From positions 1-33,494 of the forward strand of contig CANJZW010000053.1 in the NCBI GenBank assembly GCA_947479475.1: 33,494 nucleotides of DNA, read 5' to 3'. The first letter of the stretch is position 1. Every line of letters starts with the position of its first letter. Below the pieces are notes generated by a model. It saw only the letters and a list, made by a program, of their open reading frames with translations. It was not told where the DNA came from and searched no databases. A program made the position numbers and the translations under genes. The DNA is from Chthoniobacteraceae bacterium. GTDB lineage: Bacteria; Verrucomicrobiota; Verrucomicrobiia; Chthoniobacterales; Chthoniobacteraceae. Of this stretch, positions 1 to 6,698 are shown piece after piece.

Positions 1-317
1 AATTTGACGCTTCCGGAGCAGGCTCCTCCTAAAATCTACAGTCCTGCAAAAAGCTCGAATTGAAAAATCGTGTAGTGCCGACCTTTTTACAATGACTGCT
101 GAAAATGAGGCGGTTAGATGTTTTTTACCCCGCCAGTTCGCGAAGTAGATTTAGCGGCAAGGCTGCGATTTTAAAAGTGATGACATCCTCAAATTCATCC
201 CAATCCGACCCCTCTTACGAAGAGGGCAACGCTGGCGTCGAACCGGTGTAAGGCGGGAAAAATCGGATCATCCGCTTTTAGCCTGGCCAGACAGATGAAA
301 GCGAGAGGGGAATCAAG

Positions 318-336
318 CCGCTCCAGAATGGAGCGG
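318..336. repeat. Perfect 7-bp inverted repeat, loop AGAAT
   Basis: CCGCTCC (318-324) pairs with GGAGCGG (330-336) around a five-base loop, followed by TTGTGTTCT. On the plus strand it has the shape of a weak intrinsic terminator, but the T-run is interrupted. It could end a transcript entering from the left edge or act as a leader structure for the gene at 469. Confidence 0.4.
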
Positions 337-386
337 TTGTGTTCTAGGCTTACGATTGCCGTGCCTCCGAACACAAAAAAATTCAA

Positions 387-410
387 CCTCGATAGCGACT
401 GCTATCGAGG
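387..410. repeat. Perfect 10-bp inverted repeat, loop GACT
   Basis: CCTCGATAGC (387-396) pairs perfectly with GCTATCGAGG (401-410) around a tetraloop. Read on the minus strand, the hairpin is followed by TTGAATTTTTTT, which resembles an intrinsic terminator with its T-tract slightly displaced. No minus-strand gene immediately to the right would use it, so a protein-binding palindrome or leader hairpin 58 bases ahead of the gene at 469 is equally possible. Confidence 0.45.
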
Positions 411-468
411 CCATGTGTATAAGACTCTACGTCCCCGTCTCAAAATCAAATTCCTTTCTTTTTCCGCT

Positions 469-834
469 ATGCCCAAAAAAGAAGACCCGATCAAATCTCT
501 GCTCCCTTATGACACGAGTAGAGGCGGTCAAGTGATTGAAAAAATCGACCTGTCTATTATCGATAGTAATCGAAAGAGCAAATTATACAACTACGCCTCT
601 TCCAAAATGGAAGACATCAAAAGGCAGTATGAGGAGACGATTAATTTATGGGAGTGGAATGAATTTGTGGATTCTTTCCACATTGGCTTCGAACCGGTAG
701 TGGGAAAGATTTACTACATGTACGAAACAAGCTCCAAATTCATATCGATTCTAAGCCCGGCCGAGTTCAGAAAGGAATGCGTTGGAATCACCAAATTGAC
801 GAGTGAAGGGTATTGGGAAAAGATAAACAAGTAG
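469..834 (+). CDS. DUF2452 (C1orf50-like) family protein of unknown function
   Basis: Protein of 121 residues. The C-terminal half carries MEDIKRQYEE, then FEPVVGKIYYMYE, FISILSPAEF and a closing Y-W-E-K-I. This order (a helical segment, a G-x-IYY-x-Y strand, then S-I-x-SP-E-(F/W)) matches what I recall of the DUF2452 family, whose human member is C1orf50. No biochemical function is known for the family. The start at 469 was preferred over an in-frame ATG at 295 because the upstream part is not conserved-looking and contains both hairpins of the leader. There is no signal peptide or membrane segment, so it is probably cytoplasmic. Codons are visibly richer in A and T than in the genes to the right, suggesting different ancestry. 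It is separated by 120 bases from the next gene and is probably transcribed alone. Confidence 0.6.
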   Translation: MPKKEDPIKSLLPYDTSRGGQVIEKIDLSIIDSNRKSKLYNYASSKMEDIKRQYEETINLWEWNEFVDSFHIGFEPVVGKIYYMYETSSKFISILSPAEFRKECVGITKLTSEGYWEKINK

Positions 835-954
835 ATCCAGCCAAAAGCTCAACCGGCCATTGCATTAACCAGTGCCGCGATCACGGGCTTCGATTCCGTT
901 CTGTGAGCCGAATCCACAACACCCTTTCTAATTTCTGTTCCCCTAAAGTCATTC

Positions 955-1953
955 GTGGATCCCAGCCGTTATCAACGCATTCGACTCTGGGCTGGCATCA
1001 CGTCCATTGGGGCAAACCTTGCCATAATCTGCGGCCTGGCCGTGACCGCCGGAGTTTGGGCCGATCAATTTTCAGGCCTTATTTCGAGCGCCACCGTTCT
1101 TTTCGCATCTGCGGTACTGATGGCCTTGGCCAACCTGCCTTTTGACGCGCTGACCGGAGACGCGGTGGAGCGTGCCGCAGGGCGCATCGAGCGCACGACC
1201 TTGAGCTGGTTTAAAGATTGGCTCAGAGGTCGGTCAACGACACTCCTAGGGGTCTGGGTGGGCATGATGTTTTTCTCGTTTCTCCCCCAGGTTTCGCGAA
1301 GCTCCCTCCCGTGGATCTTGGCCGCTGCCGGCCTCTTTACACTACTCCTTTTCCTTCTGGTCCCTGCCGGGCGAACCGCAGACCACGGATCTTCCAGACA
1401 GGAATTTGAGAAAGCGTTAACTTCAGAGATGAAGGCGCTTGGAGTCACGCTTCGGCCGGTTCGCTGGTTTGATCATGGTGATTCTGAAACCGTTAATGGC
1501 TACATCACCCCCAGAGGGTTCCTCTCCCTCTCAGAATCGGTTGCTCAATGGCTGACGCCGCGAGAAGCAGCTCTGATGGCGGTTCGTGAGGAATACTATA
1601 GACGCTCAGGTGCGTGGATTCTGATCCAAGTCATTGTGGTGGTTTGGACTCTCCTTGGCGTCCTCCTGGCGTCTATCACTCCGACTCTCAACCAGGTGCA
1701 GGCCGGTCTGGCGGGAGCCGCCGTGATGAGTTCATGGTGCCTCCTCGCTCTTTTCATCTGGCCGACCAGCAACAGAATTTTAATGAGGAAGGCCGATGCG
1801 TTTCTCGCTTCACTCGCCGCTAAGGAAGAAGTTCGCAGCCTGCTAATCAAGGTCCAACGCCTCAATGCCACGGATATCTCCCTGCCTGCAACCAAGACGG
1901 CGGTGTTCCATCCCATCCCACCACTTCAAGAGCGGTTAGATCGACTTTTATGA
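955..1953 (+). CDS. Membrane protein resembling an M48/Ste24 peptidase with lost zinc-binding residues
   Basis: Protein of 332 residues beginning with GTG; no good Shine-Dalgarno sequence precedes it, so the start is uncertain. Hydrophobic segments lie near residues 12-34, 42-62, 97-111, 119-137, 221-241 and 250-270. Residues 181-216 follow the M48 pattern (N-x-x-x-TPRGFLSLSESV, then LTPREAALMAV), but where M48 enzymes have HExxH this protein has R211-E212-E213-Y214-Y215. The Glu is kept and both His are gone. Further on, MRKADAFLASL (277-287) resembles the third-ligand region E-x-x-AD-x-x-A, again without the Glu, and HPIPPLQERLDRL (319-331) matches the HP-x-x-x-ER-x-x-L tail of the family. 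I infer an enzymatically dead M48-like membrane protein. A diverged, unrelated membrane protein is the alternative. Confidence 0.5.
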   Translation: MDPSRYQRIRLWAGITSIGANLAIICGLAVTAGVWADQFSGLISSATVLFASAVLMALANLPFDALTGDAVERAAGRIERTTLSWFKDWLRGRSTTLLGVWVGMMFFSFLPQVSRSSLPWILAAAGLFTLLLFLLVPAGRTADHGSSRQEFEKALTSEMKALGVTLRPVRWFDHGDSETVNGYITPRGFLSLSESVAQWLTPREAALMAVREEYYRRSGAWILIQVIVVVWTLLGVLLASITPTLNQVQAGLAGAAVMSSWCLLALFIWPTSNRILMRKADAFLASLAAKEEVRSLLIKVQRLNATDISLPATKTAVFHPIPPLQERLDRLL

Positions 1954-2558
1954 ATCAAATCCCGCGCCTCCTTTTTTTTGTCACCCGCTGGTTTGGAAAT
2001 GTAATCGGCACCTCTCTCCATTGTCACGTGGGCAAACCCCGGTTCTGGAACCACCCTCCGAATTGGTCGTGAAGCGAGGGCGGCGTGACCACAACCTTGG
2101 GCGCAGCAGGCGCATGCTCGAGAGCCCGAGCGAGGCGATGGGAGCCTACCCTCGATGGAAACGGTTGGGCATGGTTTTCGTCAAAGAGAGCGACCTGAGC
2201 GACCTGGGCGACCTGAGCGGGTTGGGCGGGTTGGGCGGGTTGGGCGGGTTGGGCAGGTTGGGCGGGTTGGGCGGGTTGGGCGGGTTGGGCGGGTTGGGCG
2301 GGATCCAGCGCGGAGAGTTCAACGGTCTTGCGACAGCCGTGAATTCTTACGCGGGCCGAGGCCCCGAGTTCGCCCCGGTGGGCGTTGCCGCCTGCGCGCG
2401 GCCGGGGACATGCCGCTGGAAGGTTGGTCGGTCAGCGTGTGCCTGGCCGGGATGTTTTGGCAGGCAGGGCTAAGAAAATGTGCTTCCACGGGATTGTTGT
2501 GTGTGCGTACTATCTCTGCCGGTCCACTCGGCGTTTCCTTCTCCCCATTCTTTCCCCG
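1954..2558. other. 605-base gene-free stretch containing a G-rich tandem array
   Basis: No convincing gene. Forward frames across 2021-2562 stay open mainly because the 9-bp array at 2192-2299 has a length divisible by three and contains no stop; the encoded Gly-Leu-Gly runs look like a by-product. A run of eight T (about 1973-1980) follows the preceding gene but no stable hairpin precedes it. The 250 bases after the array hold no structure I can name. They must include the promoter of the propeller gene at 2559. Confidence 0.5.
2192..2299. repeat. Tandem array of twelve 9-bp units, consensus GGGTTGGGC
   Basis: Nine units of RGGTTGGGC (2219-2299; eight are GGGTTGGGC and the fifth begins with A) are preceded by three related units GACCTGRGC (2192-2218), so the array is graded from diverged on the left to nearly uniform on the right. 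Each uniform unit has two runs of three G, giving many possible G-quadruplexes on the plus strand. It lies 260 bases before the propeller gene at 2559 and is likely to vary in copy number. Confidence 0.9.
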
Positions 2559-4997
2559 ATGAAACTTCCCTTATTCCTCGCTCTCGCCCTCTCCAGCCTC
2601 CCAACGGCCTCTTTTGCGGCCGATAAAAAACCAGCGAAGGAAAACGCTGCCAAAGAGGCTCAAGCGCAGCCTCCGGGCTGGCTCGAATGGCGCGGCCCCC
2701 TCCAGTCGGGCGTCACGCCAGAAACCCAGTTGCCTTCCGTCGTGGACGGCAAGAAGCCGCTTTGGAGCGTTGAGTTCCCCGGTCAGTCCACCCCGGTGCT
2801 TTTCAAGGGCCGCCTCTACATCAACGGCTATCAGGGAGAGGGGCCTGATCTTCAGGAAGCCGTCGCGTGTTATGACGCTGAAACAGGCAAGCAACTCTGG
2901 GTGCATCGCTTCAACGACTTCCTCAGCGACACCATTTACCTGCGTTACTCCACCTCGAGCCCGTCCATCGACGCCGAAACGGGCAATGTTTATGTGTCAG
3001 GCACCCAGGGGCTTTTCACCTGCTTTGACCGCGATGGGAAACTCCTCTGGCAGCACTCTCTCATGGAGGAATTCGGCCGGCTCACCTTCCCAAACTCCCG
3101 CACCGCCTCTCCGCGGATCGACCAGGAACTAGTGATCACCCGCGGCATCACTTCCAACTGGGGCGCCAACGGTGCGGCAGGAGATCGCTTCTACGCCTTC
3201 GACAAACGCACGGGCGAACTCGTCTGGACCAGCTCGCCCGGAGAGCGGCCGCAGGACAATACCTTCTCACAGCCCTATCTGACGTGGCTGGACGGCTGCC
3301 GAGCGCTCATTTCCGCCGGTGGTGATTCCACGATTGTGGGCATCAACGCACGCACGGGGGATCCTATCTTCCGGTTCGCCGCGGCAAAGGCCGGTGCCAA
3401 GGGCGGGATCAATGCGTCCATCGTGCGCTACAAGGACAGTCTTTTGGTGGTGCACGAATCCGAAAACCTCGACTCGAGCGAAGTTGGGCGCACCGCTCTT
3501 TTCAAATTGCCGATGGGCAGCAAGTCGCCTGAACCGGGCAAGCCGCAGGTCTATGAGGCCAAGGACATTGAGCAGTGGCGCAACCCGCTCGGCACGTTGG
3601 CCAGCTCGCCGGTCGTTGTGGGAAACCGGTTTTTCGAGGTGACCGGCACGGGCGAACTGGGAGCCGTTGACATCGAAACGGGCAAGGTCCTTTGGAGAAA
3701 GAAACTCGCCGCAGAACAGCGCCAGAGCTCGCCGCTGTATGGCGATGGGAAACTTTACGTCGCCATGTACATCGCCGATGCCGCTTCATCGAGCAAGGCC
3801 GGCGGGGAAGGGGATACGGGCGGCAATGGCGAATTGCTGGTGATCAAGCCCGGTGATACGGACGGCGAAATTATTTCACGGACCATTTTGGAGGGCCGCT
3901 GCTACGGCTCTCCCATCGCTTTCAATGGCAAGCTGTATATCCAGACAGATAAGAAGCTTTACTGCTTTGGGAAGAAAGGCAACAACCCGAGCGTCGCGCT
4001 TGTGCGCAGCAACGATGTCTGGCCAAAGATCGAGCCGGGACCTGCGGCGCGTCTCCAGATCATTCCCGGGGAGATGCTTTTAAAACCTTCGGAAGCCAAG
4101 GCAGTCCGTGTGAGAACGCTGGATGCGAAGGGGTTCACGGTGCAGGAAAACGCGGACCTCTCGCAGGTGAAGTTTGAGAGCTACGTTCCGCCAACGGCCT
4201 TGGTGAAGGCGCTCATGAAGGGCTCATTCAACCCGCAGGGGCAGCTTGTGGCGGACGCCGCGCCGGTTGCGAGTGCGGGCGCCTACCAGGCGACTCTGGG
4301 CGAAATCAAAGGCACCATGCGCGCCCGAGTGCTTCCCGACTTGCCTCTGAAGGTCGACTTCGAGCAGTTCGAACTATCCCAAACAACGGACAAACCTCCT
4401 GCACCCGCAGTCCCGAACACACTCGAACCATCTACCGCGTTTGCGTATCCGCCCTTGGCGTGGAACGCGGCTCGGTTTCGGTTTGAAGTGCGCCAGGCTC
4501 CGGGTGAGGGCGGCACGAAGGCTTTGTGCAAGACGATTGAAAACAAGCTGTTCCAGCGCGGGCAAATCTTCATCGGCCGTCCCGGCTCGAAGGATTACAC
4601 CGTCGAAATGGAGGTGCTCTCCGAAGGGAACAAGCGCAAGATGAGCGAAATCGGGTTGATCAACCAGCGCTACCTCATCGTGCTCAAGGGGAACTCCCAG
4701 CAGCTTGAAGTCAGCTCCAACCAGGAGCGGTTGCGCGAATCCGTTCCTTTTTCGTGGGTGCCAAACCAGTGGTACAAGGTCAAGAGCCGGGTGGACATCG
4801 CGCCCGACGGATCGGGTGTGGTGCGCGCCAAGGCTTGGAAAAAGGGCGAGGACGAACCCGCCGCCTGGGCCATCGAGGTCGCCCACAAACACGCTCATCC
4901 GGAGGGTGCGCCCGGTCTCTTTGCGTTCACCCCGCAAGAACAACGCGCCTGGATAGACAATATTTCCGTCACCCCGAACACTCCCGCAAAGCCCTGA
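2559..4997 (+). CDS. Secreted PQQ-like beta-propeller protein with C-terminal jelly-roll-like domain
   Basis: Protein of 812 residues. The ATG at 2559 was chosen over upstream starts because it opens directly onto a signal peptide (residues 1 to about 22, ending ASFA before ADKK). After a lysine/alanine-rich linker comes the family's N-terminal GWLEWRGP signature, then blades marked by D-x-x-TG-x-x-x-W repeats such as DAETGKQLW, DKRTGELVW and DIETGKVLW. From about residue 600 the last 200 residues form a separate region with YTVEMEV, WYKVKSRVD, APGLFAF and WIDNISV, which resembles a LamG/concanavalin-like beta sandwich. Known PQQ_2-type propellers need not bind PQQ, and I see no adjacent Cys pair of the quinoprotein dehydrogenases. 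Probably a periplasmic or surface binding protein. Its stop is 10 bases from the next gene, another propeller, so the two are likely co-transcribed. Confidence 0.85.
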   Translation: MKLPLFLALALSSLPTASFAADKKPAKENAAKEAQAQPPGWLEWRGPLQSGVTPETQLPSVVDGKKPLWSVEFPGQSTPVLFKGRLYINGYQGEGPDLQEAVACYDAETGKQLWVHRFNDFLSDTIYLRYSTSSPSIDAETGNVYVSGTQGLFTCFDRDGKLLWQHSLMEEFGRLTFPNSRTASPRIDQELVITRGITSNWGANGAAGDRFYAFDKRTGELVWTSSPGERPQDNTFSQPYLTWLDGCRALISAGGDSTIVGINARTGDPIFRFAAAKAGAKGGINASIVRYKDSLLVVHESENLDSSEVGRTALFKLPMGSKSPEPGKPQVYEAKDIEQWRNPLGTLASSPVVVGNRFFEVTGTGELGAVDIETGKVLWRKKLAAEQRQSSPLYGDGKLYVAMYIADAASSSKAGGEGDTGGNGELLVIKPGDTDGEIISRTILEGRCYGSPIAFNGKLYIQTDKKLYCFGKKGNNPSVALVRSNDVWPKIEPGPAARLQIIPGEMLLKPSEAKAVRVRTLDAKGFTVQENADLSQVKFESYVPPTALVKALMKGSFNPQGQLVADAAPVASAGAYQATLGEIKGTMRARVLPDLPLKVDFEQFELSQTTDKPPAPAVPNTLEPSTAFAYPPLAWNAARFRFEVRQAPGEGGTKALCKTIENKLFQRGQIFIGRPGSKDYTVEMEVLSEGNKRKMSEIGLINQRYLIVLKGNSQQLEVSSNQERLRESVPFSWVPNQWYKVKSRVDIAPDGSGVVRAKAWKKGEDEPAAWAIEVAHKHAHPEGAPGLFAFTPQEQRAWIDNISVTPNTPAKP

Positions 4998-5007
4998 TTC
5001 ACGAACT

Positions 5008-6600
5008 ATGAAATCCTCCCTACGTTCCCTCCTGCCTTTGAGCGGCGCCCTTTTGTGTGGCGCCGTTGTGACCGTCACCGCTTCGGCCCAAGACTGGCCG
5101 CAGTGGGGTGGCAACGATGCCGGCCGCAATATGTATTCCCCTGCGAAGGGGCTTCCTTCCGCGATTCAGCCCGGAAAGTTCAAACCCAATTCGGAAGAGA
5201 TCGATCTCACGACCACCAAGAATGTGAAGTGGATCGCCAAGCTGGGCTCGCAGTCCTACGGCAATCCGGTGGTGACGAAGGGGGTCTTGCTGGTGGGTAC
5301 CAACAACGCCAGTCCGCGTGATCCCCGTTTTAAGGACGACAAATCCGTTTTGTACGCGCTGCGTGAAAGCGATGGTTCGCTGCTGTGGCAGCTCACCGTG
5401 CCGAAGCTCGCCTCCGGCAAGGTCAACGACTGGGAATACCTGGGCTTGTTGTCCTCACCCTGCGTGGAAGGCGACCGGGTGTATGTGGTGACGAGCCGCT
5501 GCGAAGTGCTCTGCCTGGATTTGCACGGGCAGGCCAATGGCAATCAGGGCCCTTTCAATGATGAAGGCCAGTACATGGTCGGACCCGGTAAACCCAAGGT
5601 CGAAGTGCTTCCCACCGACGCCGATATCCTCTGGAAATACGACATGATGGACGAGTTGGGTGTGTTCCCGCACAACGCCTCCAACTGCTCGGTCATTATT
5701 GATGGTGATTCGATTTTTGTCTGCACCTCCAACGGCCAGGACTGGACGCATGTGAACATTCCTTCCCCCCAGTCTCCCTCCTTCATCTCCCTCAACAAAA
5801 ACACGGGGGAACTTTTGGGTGAAGACAATGCCGGCGTAGGCCCGAAAATTTTGCACGGGCAGTGGACCTCTCCCTCCATCGGCGAGGTGAAGGGCAAAAA
5901 GCAGGTTTACTTTGGCGGCGGCGACGGCGTTCTCTACGCCCTCGACACGAAACCCGTCAAGGAAGGCGACACCAACTACATCAAGAAGATCTGGTGGTTT
6001 GACTGCGTGCCGCCGGAATACAAGAAGGACAAAAACGGCAAGGCGATCAAGTACCCCGCCGCAGAGGGCCCAAGCGAAGTCAACGCGACCCCGGTCTTTT
6101 ACAAGGGCAAGGTCTATGTTCCAGTGGGACAGGATCCCGAACACGGCGAAGGTGTTGGACGTCTCCTTTGCATCGACCCAACGAAGGAAGGCGACGTGAC
6201 CGCCACCGCGCTGGTTTGGGATTACAAGGGCATCAAGCGCTCCATCTCCACCGTGTCGATCGACCCGAACAACGGGCTTCTTTATATCGCTGATTTCTCC
6301 GGCTTCGTGCATTGTTTGGATGCCGAGACGGGCAAGCTTCACTGGGTTCACGATATGCAGGCGCACATGTGGGGCTCCACGTTCGTCGCCGACGGGAAAG
6401 TGTACGTGGGTGACGAGGACGGAGACTTTGTGGTCCTCGCTTCGGGCAAGGAAAAGAAGATCATCAGCGAAAGCAATTTCGGCGCGCCGATTCTCTCCAC
6501 ACCTATCGTCGCCAACGGGGTGATGTACGTCGCCTCCCAAACGCATCTGTTCGCAGTCGGTGAGGGAGCCAAGCCCGTAGAGGCCAAAGCGAAGCCCTAA
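5008..6600 (+). CDS. Secreted PQQ-like beta-propeller protein
   Basis: Protein of 530 residues with a signal peptide (residues 1 to about 27, ending ASA before QDWPQWGG). DWPQWGGNDAGRNMYS is the usual opening of bacterial PQQ-like WD-type propellers, and the rest is blades: LLWQL, YALDTKPV, LLYIADFSGFVHCLDAETG, VYVGDEDGDFVVLASG and VMYVASQTHLFAVG. Residues CTSNGQDWTHVNIPSPQSPS form an insertion between blades that may shape a binding pocket. The chain ends soon after the last blade with a charged tail. It has no heme motif and no clear dehydrogenase catalytic residues, so substrate binding or scaffolding is as likely as redox catalysis. It follows the previous propeller by 10 bases and is followed by a long hairpin. 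Confidence 0.85.
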   Translation: MKSSLRSLLPLSGALLCGAVVTVTASAQDWPQWGGNDAGRNMYSPAKGLPSAIQPGKFKPNSEEIDLTTTKNVKWIAKLGSQSYGNPVVTKGVLLVGTNNASPRDPRFKDDKSVLYALRESDGSLLWQLTVPKLASGKVNDWEYLGLLSSPCVEGDRVYVVTSRCEVLCLDLHGQANGNQGPFNDEGQYMVGPGKPKVEVLPTDADILWKYDMMDELGVFPHNASNCSVIIDGDSIFVCTSNGQDWTHVNIPSPQSPSFISLNKNTGELLGEDNAGVGPKILHGQWTSPSIGEVKGKKQVYFGGGDGVLYALDTKPVKEGDTNYIKKIWWFDCVPPEYKKDKNGKAIKYPAAEGPSEVNATPVFYKGKVYVPVGQDPEHGEGVGRLLCIDPTKEGDVTATALVWDYKGIKRSISTVSIDPNNGLLYIADFSGFVHCLDAETGKLHWVHDMQAHMWGSTFVADGKVYVGDEDGDFVVLASGKEKKIISESNFGAPILSTPIVANGVMYVASQTHLFAVGEGAKPVEAKAKP

Positions 6601-6615
6601 ATTCATCGCATCGAT

Positions 6616-6665
6616 CCAGCGTCCGAGCCTTTCCAGGCGAGAGTCTGGGAGGCTTGGATCGCTGG
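6616..6665 (+). terminator. Long imperfect hairpin, about 20 bp stem, between operons
   Basis: CCAGCGTCCGAGCC (6616-6629) pairs with GGCTTGGATCGCTGG (6651-6665) with one bulged base and one G-T pair, and the pairing continues inward as TTCCAG (6631-6636) with CTGGGA (6645-6650), leaving an eight-base loop. It lies 16 bases after a stop codon and 34 before the next start. No T-run follows, so it may be a factor-dependent or partial terminator, an mRNA-stabilising structure, or a processing site. Confidence 0.6.
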
Positions 6666-6698
6666 GGTCGCAGTGTTTCCTAGATCCCCCCCACGTCC

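Larger units (their letters stand above)
1..468. other. Left-edge region without a convincing gene
   Basis: No reading frame here looks like a real protein. A minus-strand frame of 63 codons (195-386) has no recognisable motif and no ribosome binding site. Two perfect inverted repeats (318-336 and 387-410, listed separately) lie in the 150 bases before the gene starting at 469, so this stretch is probably its leader. A short GGAGC/GCTCC inverted repeat at 15-26 is too small to interpret. Confidence 0.5.

Noticed and set aside
195..386. Minus-strand 63-codon frame at the left edge
   Set aside because: No motif, no ribosome binding site, and it begins immediately beside a hairpin; no support as a gene.
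106..1945. Two copies of GCGGTTAGAT (near 109 and 1932) resembling the GTTRRRY core of integron attC sites, flanking two odd genes
   Set aside because: No matching RYYYAAC partner or attC-like inverted structure was found upstream of either, and the second copy lies within the 3' end of a gene.
2192..2299. Repeat array considered as CRISPR
   Set aside because: Units are directly adjacent 9-mers with no spacers, and no cas genes are present; the same applies to 29691-29760.
2021..2562. Two forward frames encoding Gly-Leu-Gly or Gly-Arg-Val repeat proteins
   Set aside because: They exist only because a 9-bp tandem array is open in all forward frames; flanking sequence lacks coding character.
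2559..6600. Propeller genes as PQQ-dependent alcohol dehydrogenases
   Set aside because: The propeller repeats are there, but I see no adjacent Cys-Cys, no cytochrome domain and no PQQ synthesis genes; a non-enzymatic propeller is safer.
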